NCBI GenBank assembly: GCA_002423075.1
Contig: DIUS01000094.1
Span: 1 to 9,595 of the forward strand
Reading direction: 5' to 3'
DNA from: Microbacteriaceae bacterium UBA6152
GTDB lineage: Bacteria > Actinomycetota > Actinomycetes > Actinomycetales > Microbacteriaceae
Length of the DNA stretch: 9,595 nt
Made by a program: the position numbers and the translations under genes. Below are positions 1-6,252 of the stretch, piece after piece. The notes beneath the pieces are model-generated. The model made no database searches. It was not told where the DNA came from and saw nothing but the letters and a program-made list of their open reading frames with translations. Position 1 is the stretch's first letter. Each line of letters begins with the position of its first letter.

Positions 1-590
1 TGATGATCGTCTCGATCGGCCTCTCGCTGGCGGTTCGCTACATCTTCCAGCTGTTCGTGGGTGGTGACACGCAGCAGCTTCCGGGAGCTACCGACACAAC
101 CTTCTCGATCGGAGTCTTCGGCCTGTCGTGGATCGATGTCGGCAGCATGTCGATCAGTGTCGTCGTGCTGCTGGGCATCGGGTACTTCCTCTTGCGCACG
201 CGCATCGGCAAGGCGACTCGCGCCGTGAGCGACAACCCCTCACTGGCGGCGGCGAGCGGCATCGACGTCGACCGGGTCATCCGCATCGTCTGGATCATGG
301 CGGGTGCACTCGCGGGCCTCTCGGGAATCCTGTGGGCGTACTTCCGACCGGGTGTCAGCTGGGACATGGGCTTCCAGATCCTGCTCCTGACGTTCGCGGC
401 CGTGACACTCGGCGGGCTCGGAACGGCCTTCGGCGCTCTCGTCGGTGCGCTGATCGTCGGCATGTTCGTCGAGCTGTCGACCCTGATCATCCCCTCCGAC
501 ATGAAGTACGTCGGAGCGTTGCTGATCCTCATCCTGGTGCTGCTCGTGCGGCCCCAGGGAATCCTCGGACGCAAAGAACGAATCGGCTAG
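1..590 (+). CDS. livH: LivH-type branched-chain amino acid ABC transporter permease (5'-truncated by window)
   Basis: Inner-membrane permease subunit of a HAAT-family (branched-chain amino acid/amide) ABC importer; it pairs with LivM to form the translocation path. Only about the last 195 residues are visible, against a usual length near 290-300, so roughly the first 100 residues lie before the window. The ATG at base 3 is internal, not a start. Counting from it, the fragment opens with the family-typical stretch IVSIGLSLAV, has hydrophobic helices near 50-64, 93-112, 124-160 and 166-183, and carries the cytoplasmic coupling-loop segment TRAVSDNPSLAAASGID at 72-88, which contacts the ATPase. 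It ends in the LivH/LivM-type tail RPQGILGRK. It is the first visible gene of the livHMGF operon, with livM starting 9 bases after its stop. The substrate cannot be read from the permease alone. Confidence 0.93.
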   Translation, partial: MIVSIGLSLAVRYIFQLFVGGDTQQLPGATDTTFSIGVFGLSWIDVGSMSISVVVLLGIGYFLLRTRIGKATRAVSDNPSLAAASGIDVDRVIRIVWIMAGALAGLSGILWAYFRPGVSWDMGFQILLLTFAAVTLGGLGTAFGALVGALIVGMFVELSTLIIPSDMKYVGALLILILVLLVRPQGILGRKERIG

Positions 591-599
591 GGGCAGACC

Positions 600-1598
600 A
601 TGATCGACTGGATCCTTCTCATCTCCAACGCCGCGCAGGAGATCATCTCTCCGACGACAGCGGCCTACGCCCTCGCCGCTCTCGGCCTGGCGATCCACTT
701 CGGCTTCACGGGCCTGCTGAACTTCGGTCAGGCGGGCTTTATGGCCCTGGGTGCGTACGGCTTCGCCATCGCGACGCTGACCTTCGGCTGGCCGGTCTGG
801 GCCGCGATCCTGACCGGGGTCGTCGCGTCGATCATCTTCGCGCTCATCCTCGGCATACCCACTCTGCGATTGCGCGCGGACTATCTCGCGATCGTGACGA
901 TCGCCGCCGCCGAGATCGTGCGGTTGCTGTTCACCACCAACACCTTCGTGGCGGTGACCGGCTCGGCCAACGGTCTGCAGGGATACAAGGGAGGCTTCGC
1001 GGCCCTCAACCCGTTGTTGTTGTTTTTCGACGAGCGGGATCTGCTGGGCTTTGGCCCGTGGGTGTACAACCCTTACGACTGGTGGGTGCGTATCTTCGGC
1101 TGGGGTCTCGTCGCGCTGGCCGCCTTCATCACGTGGCGCCTGTTCAAGAGCCCCTGGGGTCGCGTGATCAAGGGCATCCGTGAAGACGAGGATGCTGTGC
1201 GCGCGCTCGGCAAGAACGTCTACTTCTACAAGATGCAGTCGCTCGTCATCGGCGGCGTGTTCGGCGCCCTGGCAGGCATGATCTTCATCCTGCCTCGCGC
1301 AGTGGTGCCGTCGAATTATCAGACGTCGCTGACCTTCTTCATCTACGCCATCCTGCTGCTCGGCGGTGCCGCGACGGTGTTCGGCCCGATCATCGGCTCG
1401 GTCATCTTCTGGGTGCTGCTCTCGTTCTTCTCGGGCTTCATCGCTCGCGCCGTCGAGGTCGGCTGGCTGCCCTTCCTGTCGAACGTTCAGGCGGGTCAGC
1501 TTCGCTTCATCCTGGTGGGTCTCGCGATCATGCTGATAGTCATCTACAGACCACAAGGAATCTTCGGGAACAAGAAGGAGCTGGCCTTTGTCAAGTAG
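600..1598 (+). CDS. livM: LivM-type branched-chain amino acid ABC transporter permease
   Basis: Second membrane permease of the HAAT importer, 332 residues, within the usual size for LivM. The sequence is mostly hydrophobic helices, with the early motif FTGLLNFGQAGFMALGAY, a longer extracytoplasmic stretch around residues 125-165, and the conserved LivM coupling loop IREDEDAVRALGKN at 193-206. It ends with RPQGIFGNKK, matching the end of LivH and supporting the pairing. The ATG at 600 sits 6 bases after an AGGGG element (589-593) that overlaps the livH stop, so translation is probably coupled to livH. Its last 11 bases overlap livG, whose Shine-Dalgarno lies inside this gene. No frameshift or missing segment is visible. 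Confidence 0.95.
   Translation: MIDWILLISNAAQEIISPTTAAYALAALGLAIHFGFTGLLNFGQAGFMALGAYGFAIATLTFGWPVWAAILTGVVASIIFALILGIPTLRLRADYLAIVTIAAAEIVRLLFTTNTFVAVTGSANGLQGYKGGFAALNPLLLFFDERDLLGFGPWVYNPYDWWVRIFGWGLVALAAFITWRLFKSPWGRVIKGIREDEDAVRALGKNVYFYKMQSLVIGGVFGALAGMIFILPRAVVPSNYQTSLTFFIYAILLLGGAATVFGPIIGSVIFWVLLSFFSGFIARAVEVGWLPFLSNVQAGQLRFILVGLAIMLIVIYRPQGIFGNKKELAFVK
1572..1590 (+). promoter_or_regulatory. Ribosome binding site deciding the TTG start of livG
   Basis: AAGAAGGAG at 1572-1580 is followed by a 7-base spacer and TTG at 1588-1590. This strong Shine-Dalgarno at ideal spacing, inside the end of livM, is what fixes the rare TTG as the livG start. No ATG or GTG in the livG frame has comparable support nearby. 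Confidence 0.8.
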
Positions 1599-2517
1599 CG
1601 CTGGCGCCAAGGGCGCCCCGATCAAGTCAGTCGACCTGCACGTCGGTGAGGCAGCTCCCGGCGTCAAGAAGGTCGACCCCATCATCGTCGCCGATCACAT
1701 CAAGCGCAGCTTCGGCGGCTTGACGGCCGTCGATGTCGAGCACCTCGAGATTCCGCGGGGCGCCATCACGGCGCTCATCGGCCCCAACGGCGCCGGCAAG
1801 ACGACGCTCTTCAACCTGCTGACGGGCTTCGACAAGCCCGACACCGGCGAGTGGACCTTCGACGGGCAGGGCATCTCGGGAATTCCCGCCTTCAAAGTGG
1901 CCCGCAAGGGCCAGGTGCGCACCTTCCAGCTCACCAAGGCGCTCGGGCTGCTGACCGTGCTCGACAACATGAAGCTCGGGGCGAAAGATCAGAGCGGCGA
2001 GAGTCTGGCGCGTGCGCTGTTCCCGTGGTTCTGGCGCAAGCAGGAGGCCGAGATCGAGGCCCGAGCGCTTGAGCTGCTCGCGCGTTTCAAGCTCGACGAG
2101 AAGAAAGACGACTACGCCGCCGGTCTGTCGGGCGGCCAGCGCAAGCTGCTCGAAATGGCTCGTGCGCTCATGAGCCAGCCAACGCTGGTCATGCTCGATG
2201 AGCCGATGGCCGGGGTCAACCCGGCACTCACGCAATCACTGCTCGACCACATCCTCAACCTCAAGACCGAGGGCATGACGGTGCTCTTCGTCGAGCACGA
2301 CATGCACATGGTGCGGCACATCGCCGACTGGGTCGTCGTGATGGCCGAGGGCAAGGTGGTCGCCGAAGGCGACCCCCACGAGGTCATGGCGAATCCTGCG
2401 GTGATCGACGCCTACTTGGGCTCGCACCACGACAGCGACCTCGGTGATCTCGACACCGGAGTCATAACCGCGATCAAGGAGCTGGCCGATGACGACGCCG
2501 ACGACATCAAGCACTGA
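1588..2517 (+). CDS. livG: LivG-type ABC transporter ATP-binding protein
   Basis: Cytoplasmic ATPase of the importer, 309 residues. The core ABC domain starts near residue 31. Walker A is GPNGAGKT at 65-72, the Q-loop region RTFQ is at 111-114, the signature LSGGQ at 180-184, Walker B VMLDEP at 201-206 and the H-loop VEHDM at 235-239, so all catalytic elements are intact. The insertion between Q-loop and signature and the MAGVNP sequence after Walker B are typical of LivG. It is longer than the usual about 255 residues because of a roughly 30-residue polar N-terminal extension and an acidic C-terminal tail (about 280-309). It starts at a TTG with a strong ribosome binding site and overlaps livM by 11 bases and livF by 29, implying coupled translation and a LivG/LivF heterodimer. 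Confidence 0.95.
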   Translation: MSSSAGAKGAPIKSVDLHVGEAAPGVKKVDPIIVADHIKRSFGGLTAVDVEHLEIPRGAITALIGPNGAGKTTLFNLLTGFDKPDTGEWTFDGQGISGIPAFKVARKGQVRTFQLTKALGLLTVLDNMKLGAKDQSGESLARALFPWFWRKQEAEIEARALELLARFKLDEKKDDYAAGLSGGQRKLLEMARALMSQPTLVMLDEPMAGVNPALTQSLLDHILNLKTEGMTVLFVEHDMHMVRHIADWVVVMAEGKVVAEGDPHEVMANPAVIDAYLGSHHDSDLGDLDTGVITAIKELADDDADDIKH

Positions 2518-3262
2518 GGCCGCCGTGCCCGATGAGACGCGCGATGTCGTCGTGCATGTCGACAAGGTGACCGCTGGCTACCTTCCGGGTATCAACATTC
2601 TCGAAGACTGCTCGCTGACCGCCTACGACGGCGAGCTCATCGGCATCATCGGCCCGAACGGCGCCGGCAAGTCGACGCTGCTGAAGGCCATCTTCGGTCT
2701 CGTCAAGGTGCGCGAGGGCTCCATCTCGCTCTACGGCGACGACATCACCAACCTGAAGGCCAACAAGCTCGTGGCCAAGGGCGTGGGCTTCGTGCCGCAG
2801 ACCAACAATGTGTTCCCGACGTTGACGATCAAGGAGAACCTCGAGATGGGGCTCTTCCAGAAGCCGAAGGAGCTCGACGATCGTCTCGCCTTCGTGGTCA
2901 ACATCTTCCCCGAGCTGGGCAAGCGGCTCGCCCAGAGGGCCGGCTCGTTGTCTGGCGGTGAGCGTCAGATGGTGGCCATGAGCCGCGCGCTCATGATGAG
3001 CCCCGAAGTGATTCTGCTCGACGAGCCGAGCGCGGGTCTGTCGCCAGTGCGTCAAGACGAAGCGTTCCTGCGCGTCAAAGAGATCAACAGGGCGGGAGTG
3101 ACGACCATCATGGTCGAGCAGAACGCCCGACGCTGCCTGCAGATCTGCGACCGCGGCTACGTGCTCGACCAGGGCACCGACGCCTACACCGGCACCGGTC
3201 GCGAGCTGCTGAACGATCCGAAGGTCATCGGCCTCTACCTCGGCACCCTCGGGCAGGAATAG
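2489..3262 (+). CDS. livF: LivF-type ABC transporter ATP-binding protein
   Basis: Second ATPase of the importer, 257 residues, including a short Thr/Ser-rich N-terminal extension of about 20 residues. Walker A is GPNGAGKS at 55-62, the Q-loop region VPQTNN is at 102-107, the signature LSGGE at 154-158 and Walker B VILLDEP at 174-180. At the H-loop position the sequence is VEQN (209-212), with Gln 211 replacing the usual His. This is the normal LivF pattern and not a defect, while LivG carries the His. The start ATG at 2489 lies 7 bases after AAGGAG (2476-2481), both inside the end of livG, so the genes are nested by 29 bases in different frames. It is the last gene of the operon and is followed by a terminator-like hairpin. 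Confidence 0.95.
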   Translation: MTTPTTSSTEAAVPDETRDVVVHVDKVTAGYLPGINILEDCSLTAYDGELIGIIGPNGAGKSTLLKAIFGLVKVREGSISLYGDDITNLKANKLVAKGVGFVPQTNNVFPTLTIKENLEMGLFQKPKELDDRLAFVVNIFPELGKRLAQRAGSLSGGERQMVAMSRALMMSPEVILLDEPSAGLSPVRQDEAFLRVKEINRAGVTTIMVEQNARRCLQICDRGYVLDQGTDAYTGTGRELLNDPKVIGLYLGTLGQE

Positions 3263-3280
3263 CCCGCCAGACGGCCGCAC

Positions 3281-3316
3281 AGGGCCCCGCAGAGCCACAC
3301 GGCTCGGCGGGGCCCT
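3281..3316 (+). terminator. Terminator-like hairpin downstream of livF
   Basis: AGGGCCCCGC at 3281-3290 pairs perfectly with GCGGGGCCCT at 3307-3316. After one A-G mismatch, GAGCC (3292-3296) pairs with GGCTC (3301-3305) around an ACAC loop. The stem is very GC-rich, begins 18 bases after the livF stop, and is followed by only a short T-poor tail (TTGTCGT), as is common in high-GC actinobacteria. It is probably the livHMGF terminator and could also act on transcripts from the opposite strand. Confidence 0.75.
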
Positions 3317-3331
3317 TGTCGTGGATGCACG

Positions 3332-3368
3332 GGATGCTCGCAGCGCGATGACCGCGCGCCGAGCATCC
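3332..3368. repeat. Bulged hairpin in the convergent intergenic region
   Basis: GGATGCTCG (3332-3340) pairs with CGAGCATCC (3360-3368). After a two-base CA bulge, GCGCG (3343-3347) pairs with CGCGC (3355-3359), leaving a 7-base loop. There is no T tract on either side. It may be an auxiliary terminator, a 3'-end stability element or a structural spacer. Confidence 0.45.
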
Positions 3369-3401
3369 GGCACAGCACGTCTGCGCCGCGGGCGTGCTGC
3401 C
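3369..3401. repeat. Weak hairpin between the two terminator stems
   Basis: CAGCACG (3373-3379) pairs with CGTGCTG (3393-3399) around a 13-base loop, with GG/CC extending it past a CA bulge. It is directly adjacent to the preceding hairpin. It is a minor structure on its own and is recorded because it completes a run of four stems. Confidence 0.3.
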
Positions 3402-3410
3402 GCGCAACGG

Positions 3411-3442
3411 GGAAGGGCCCCGACCGAAGTCGGGGCCCTTCC
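3411..3442 (-). terminator. Terminator of livK: perfect 14-bp stem with UUCG loop
   Basis: GGAAGGGCCCCGAC (3411-3424) pairs with GTCGGGGCCCTTCC (3429-3442) without a mismatch. Read on the minus strand, the loop is UUCG closed by a C-G pair, one of the most stable RNA tetraloops. On the plus strand it would be CGAA. This polarity, and its position 16 bases past the livK stop, assign it to livK transcription. No long U tract follows, which is usual for this kind of genome. Confidence 0.8.
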
Positions 3443-3457
3443 GAGTACTCACGAGTG

Positions 3458-4717
3458 TTAGTTGATGCGGACGAACGTGTTGTCCGCCTGGTACTCGAAG
3501 ATGCCGATGGTCGCCTCGGTCGGGTCGCCGTTCTCGTCGAACGTGATCGGACCGGAAGCGCCGTCGTAGTCGACGACTCCGCCGTCAGCGATGATCTGCG
3601 CGCACGACGCGAAGTCGGTGCACTTCTCACCATCGCCCGAACCACCGGAGACCTCCTGCAGCTTCGACGCGATGTCCGCGCCCTCGACAGAGCCGGCGGC
3701 GAGTGCCGCGATCGCGAGCAGGATGACCGCGTCGTACGACTCAGCCGCGTAGCTGAACTCCGTGAGGTCGGGGTCAACCTCGAGCAGACGGTCCTGGAAG
3801 TTGCCCAGGCTCGAGATGTCGAGACCCGGCAGGGTTCCCTTGGCGCCCTCGATGAGACCGGCCTCGAAGTCAGCGCTGTAGTCGGCGAGGTTTCCGTCGA
3901 CGAAGTAGAGCTGGCCTCCGGGGTAGCCGGCACCCACGAGCGCGGGAACGACAACCTTGGCCTGGTCGAACGTGATGACGGCGATCGCGTCGGGAGCGGC
4001 TGCGGTCAGCGCGGAGACCTGAGCGTCGAAGCTCGTGTCGCCCTCGTTGAACAGTTCCTCAGCGACGACCTCGCCACCAGCGGCCTCGAACGTGGCCGCG
4101 AGCGCGCCGGCGAGGCCGGTGCCGTAGGCGTCGTTGAAGACGAGCATGCCGAGCGTCGCGGCACCCTCTTCAGCGATCAGGTTGCCGAGCACCTCGCCCT
4201 GCAGCAGGTCGCTGGGGGCGTTGCGCCAGTACAGTCCGTCGTCGTCGTACGTGGTGAACGTCGGCGAGGTGTTGGCGGGCGAGAACTGCACGACGCCCGC
4301 GGCGACGATCTGGTCGATGACCGTGAGCGAGACACCCGACGATGCGGCACCGACGATGGCCGAGACGTCCTGCGAGAGCAGGTCGGTCACCGAGACGGTC
4401 GCGGTGTCGGTCGTGGTGTCGCCCGAGTCGCGGTAGATGGCCTCGACCGTGATGCCGAGGTCGGCTTCGTTGATCTCTTGCACAGCAAGAGCAACGCCCG
4501 CCTCCTCCGGCGGGCCGAGGAACGCCAGCGCGCCACTCTGCGGGAGGATGGTGCCGATCTTGAGAGTCAGTGCCTCGGCGGGACCTGCCGGCTCTTCGGG
4601 CTCTGTCGTCGCGCAGCCACTCAGAACGAGTGCGCTGGCTCCCACGATGGCAATGCCACCGAGGAAGGACGAGAGAGAACGAGAGCGGCGGCCTGAGCCG
4701 GAAGTGAATACGCTCAT
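3458..4717 (-). CDS. livK: Branched-chain amino acid ABC transporter substrate-binding lipoprotein (LivK-like)
   Basis: Extracytoplasmic, lipid-anchored solute-binding protein of the type 1 periplasmic-binding fold (Peripla_BP_6), the likely main receptor for LivHMGF. It has 419 residues. An Arg-rich N-terminus and hydrophobic segment (18-32) lead to the lipobox LSGC, with Cys 35 as lipidation site. The mature domain opens with LKIGTILPQSGAL. The ligand-contact segments GAASSGVS and SPANTSP correspond to the Ser/Thr-rich loops binding the amino acid backbone in the LIV-binding family. A CX5C pair (Cys 366/Cys 372) near the C-terminus could form a disulfide. ATG at 4717 has AAGGAG (4722-4727) 4 bases upstream. 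The gene lies convergent to livHMGF and not at its head, with its own promoter and terminator. Ligand identity is inferred only from family. Confidence 0.92.
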   Translation of the reverse strand: MSVFTSGSGRRSRSLSSFLGGIAIVGASALVLSGCATTEPEEPAGPAEALTLKIGTILPQSGALAFLGPPEEAGVALAVQEINEADLGITVEAIYRDSGDTTTDTATVSVTDLLSQDVSAIVGAASSGVSLTVIDQIVAAGVVQFSPANTSPTFTTYDDDGLYWRNAPSDLLQGEVLGNLIAEEGAATLGMLVFNDAYGTGLAGALAATFEAAGGEVVAEELFNEGDTSFDAQVSALTAAAPDAIAVITFDQAKVVVPALVGAGYPGGQLYFVDGNLADYSADFEAGLIEGAKGTLPGLDISSLGNFQDRLLEVDPDLTEFSYAAESYDAVILLAIAALAAGSVEGADIASKLQEVSGGSGDGEKCTDFASCAQIIADGGVVDYDGASGPITFDENGDPTEATIGIFEYQADNTFVRIN

Positions 4718-4750
4718 GTTGCTCCTTGCGTTGGAAAGGTGTTCAGGAAG

Positions 4751-4772
4751 AGGCCGCGCAGAAGCACGGCCT
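4751..4772 (-). other. Possible 5'-end hairpin of the livK mRNA
   Basis: AGGCCG (4751-4756) and CGGCCT (4767-4772) can form a 6-bp stem with a 10-base loop. The predicted livK transcription start falls at about 4773, so this stem would sit at the very 5' end of the transcript, roughly 20 bases before the Shine-Dalgarno, where such stems can stabilise mRNA. It could be chance in GC-rich DNA. Confidence 0.3.
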
Positions 4773-4778
4773 GCTAGT

Positions 4779-4790
4779 CACCGTACGGTG
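4779..4790. promoter_or_regulatory. 12-bp perfect palindrome over the livK -10 box (operator candidate)
   Basis: CACCGTACGGTG is a perfect 12-base palindrome that contains the proposed -10 hexamer TACGGT of the minus-strand livK promoter. A dimeric regulator bound here would block RNA polymerase, so a repressor operator is the simplest reading. I do not recognise a regulator for this sequence. Confidence 0.45.
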
Positions 4791-4808
4791 CTCAGACTCC
4801 ATTCACAA
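4780..4808 (-). promoter_or_regulatory. Predicted livK promoter
   Basis: On the minus strand, TTGTGA (4803-4808; four of six bases match TTGACA) and TACGGT (4780-4785; fits TANNNT) are separated by exactly 17 bases. The start point would be near 4773, giving a leader of about 55 bases before the livK ATG. An inverted repeat lies just upstream of the -35 and a palindrome overlaps the -10. Confidence 0.5.
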
Positions 4809-4817
4809 CTCATTCGG

Positions 4818-4833
4818 GTTACATCCCTGTAAC
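4818..4833. promoter_or_regulatory. Inverted repeat GTTAC-N6-GTAAC upstream of livK (possible GlnR-type box)
   Basis: GTTACATCCCTGTAAC contains a perfect 6-base inverted repeat (GTTACA/TGTAAC, 4-base spacer). It lies in the noncoding gap, 9 bases upstream of the proposed livK -35 and centred near -52 from the predicted start, a typical activator position. The GTTAC-N6-GTAAC layout resembles the half-site pairs (gTnAC-n6-GaAAc) bound by the actinobacterial nitrogen regulator GlnR. The match to that regulator is inference; the repeat itself is plain in the sequence. Confidence 0.45.
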
Positions 4834-4928
4834 ACCAGGAAATGAACGATCGGCGTCGCGCAGACGACGGTTTCCGCGCACGCAGCCCAGAAACCACGAC
4901 GAAATCCGTCGCCGCCTGCCGCAACCTA
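4834..4928. other. Noncoding gap 3' of the second binding-protein gene, weak hairpins only
   Basis: I see no gene here. Two weak stems occur: GGTTTC (4869-4874) with GAAACC (4890-4895), 15-base loop, and CGACG (4897-4901) with CGTCG (4907-4911), 5-base loop. Neither is a convincing terminator, so transcripts of the upstream minus-strand gene may read through into livK. Confidence 0.35.
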
Positions 4929-6185
4929 CTACTCCGTGAGCGAGACGATGCCGACAGGCTGCGGTCGATTCTCAGCGTCGTACTGCAGGAGGCTCAACGA
5001 GGCGGCGACAACGTCGCCGGCGTCATCGAGACCGAGCTCTCCCGAGTAGCCGTCAAAGTCGATCGTGCGCCCCTGGGCGAGCGCGTCGAGGCAGAGTCCG
5101 ACACTGTCGCACGCGACCTCGCCGCTGGCGACCTGCGTGACGGCACGGGCGATGGACGTGCCGCCGTCATCGCCCGCCACCGTCGCCGCGAGGGCGGCAA
5201 GCACCACCGCGTCATAGGTCTCAGGGGCGAATCGCTGAGTCCGCAGCCGCGGGTCTGACTGCAGCAACCGGCCGGCCAGCAGCTCGTCGACCTCGGCACC
5301 GGCGCGCACCGCCGTCGCCCCCTCGAGCACGCCGGATTCGAGAGACGAGAAGTCGACGACCGCCGCGGAGGTGAACCACAGTTGATCTCCCCGCACCCCT
5401 CGCGTCAGCAGTGCGTCGACGATCTCGGCGACCTGCGGGGCGGCGAGCCCCGTCGTGGCGAGCACGACGGCGTCGGGCGCGCCAGCGGCGAGGCTGAACG
5501 AGAGCCGCGCGCTGCTCGTGGCCGAGTCGGCCCGCTCGACGGCGGCGATGACGGTCGAGCTCGAGACCACCGCAGCGCGGGCGTCGTCGACGACCGACTG
5601 GCCTTGAGCATCCGACGCCGCGACGAGCGCGACCGTCTCGACGCCCTCGTCGACGAGCGCCTGCATAATGGCGACAGCCTCGCGGTCGACAGCGGGCACC
5701 GTGCGCAGAAGTACGCCCTCCGGCTCGGCAGCACGCACCGTCGGGCTCGACGCGGCCGTCGCGACCACGGCGACTCCGGCGGCGTCGGCCAACGGCAGCA
5801 GTCGCTTCAGAAGTGCGGGCGACGACGGCCCGACCACCACGTCGACCCCGCGCTCCACGAGCTCGGCGAAGCCCGACTCGAGACGGTCGTCGTCGACGGC
5901 GCCCGCGTCGCGGTAGAACGTCTCGACCGGCACGCCGAGCACACCGCCGGCGGTGTTGATGTCTCGCACGGCGACCTCGACCGCCGCGATCATGCCGGCA
6001 CTGATGCCCGAGGTGTCTCCGCGCGTCGTCAGCAGCGCCCCGATGCGCAGCACGCCGTCGCCGGTCGGTCCGAGAGTCTCGGTCGCGGTCGGCGTCGGCG
6101 TTGGCAGCGGTCGCGGCTCGGCGCACCCAGTCACGACGAGCAGGAAGGTCGCGGCGAGCGTCGACGCGACAACGAACCTCTTCAT
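4929..6185 (-). CDS. Divergent LivK-family substrate-binding lipoprotein
   Basis: Second type 1 solute-binding lipoprotein, 418 residues. It starts MKRFVVASTLAATFLLVVTGC, with Cys 21 as lipidation site, followed by a Pro/Thr-rich linker (PTPTPTATETLGPT) and the domain opening VLRIGALLTTRGDTSG. Shared landmarks with the neighbouring LivK are ETYDAVVLAALAA (ESYDAVILLAIAA in LivK), a CX5C pair at Cys 359/365 and a similar C-terminal strand region. The ligand loops differ: SPANTSP becomes ATAASSP, and NDAYGTG becomes SDAQGQS, losing the aromatic residue. It therefore probably binds another ligand, or serves as a sensor or accessory receptor for LivHMGF. The start at 6185 is chosen because GGGAGGAA (6193-6200) lies 7 bases upstream and the signal peptide follows directly. 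A start 46 codons further up would run through the promoter. Confidence 0.88.
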   Translation of the reverse strand: MKRFVVASTLAATFLLVVTGCAEPRPLPTPTPTATETLGPTGDGVLRIGALLTTRGDTSGISAGMIAAVEVAVRDINTAGGVLGVPVETFYRDAGAVDDDRLESGFAELVERGVDVVVGPSSPALLKRLLPLADAAGVAVVATAASSPTVRAAEPEGVLLRTVPAVDREAVAIMQALVDEGVETVALVAASDAQGQSVVDDARAAVVSSSTVIAAVERADSATSSARLSFSLAAGAPDAVVLATTGLAAPQVAEIVDALLTRGVRGDQLWFTSAAVVDFSSLESGVLEGATAVRAGAEVDELLAGRLLQSDPRLRTQRFAPETYDAVVLAALAATVAGDDGGTSIARAVTQVASGEVACDSVGLCLDALAQGRTIDFDGYSGELGLDDAGDVVAASLSLLQYDAENRPQPVGIVSLTE

Positions 6186-6192
6186 GACGGTG

Positions 6193-6200
6193 TTCCTCCC
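6193..6200 (-). promoter_or_regulatory. Ribosome binding site fixing the start of the second binding protein
   Basis: On the minus strand GGGAGGAA is followed by a 7-base spacer and ATG at 6185. This near-perfect Shine-Dalgarno rules out the longer upstream reading frame, which would put 46 extra residues before the signal peptide. Confidence 0.8.
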
Positions 6201-6219
6201 GAGACCAGTGGACAGGGGC

Positions 6220-6248
6220 ACACTATCCCTTCGGCAATAGGCTGTGAC
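6220..6248 (-). promoter_or_regulatory. Predicted promoter of the second binding-protein gene
   Basis: On the minus strand GTCACA (6243-6248; four of six match TTGACA) and TAGTGT (6220-6225; TANNNT) are 17 bases apart. The start would be near 6213, giving a leader of about 28 bases with the Shine-Dalgarno in it. The -35 overlaps the start of the divergent kinase gene. Confidence 0.5.
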
Positions 6249-6252
6249 CGTG
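6238..6252 (+). promoter_or_regulatory. -10 box for leaderless transcription of the kinase gene
   Basis: TAGGCT (6238-6243) is followed by exactly 6 bases and GTG at 6250-6252, the classic actinobacterial leaderless layout in which transcription begins at the start codon. No Shine-Dalgarno is present upstream. The -35 region (GGGGCA at 6215-6220) is weak. The element lies inside the spacer of the divergent promoter. Confidence 0.6.

Noticed and set aside
3..5. ATG at base 3 as the livH start
   Set aside because: The visible part begins in the middle of the LivH family sequence and lacks about 100 N-terminal residues, so the gene is cut by the window edge.
240..1685. Long minus-strand open frame antisense to livH/livM/livG
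   Set aside because: Low-complexity translation rich in Arg, Asp, Glu and Gln with no domain. It lies opposite well-recognised genes, a usual by-product of GC-rich codon use.
2489..3262. Defective LivF ATPase because the H-loop His is a Gln
   Set aside because: VEQN at this position is the normal LivF pattern; all other ATPase motifs are intact.
3455..4696. 413-codon plus-strand open frame over livK
   Set aside because: Exactly antisense to the livK lipoprotein, with Arg/Asp/Val-rich composition typical of a reverse-frame shadow.
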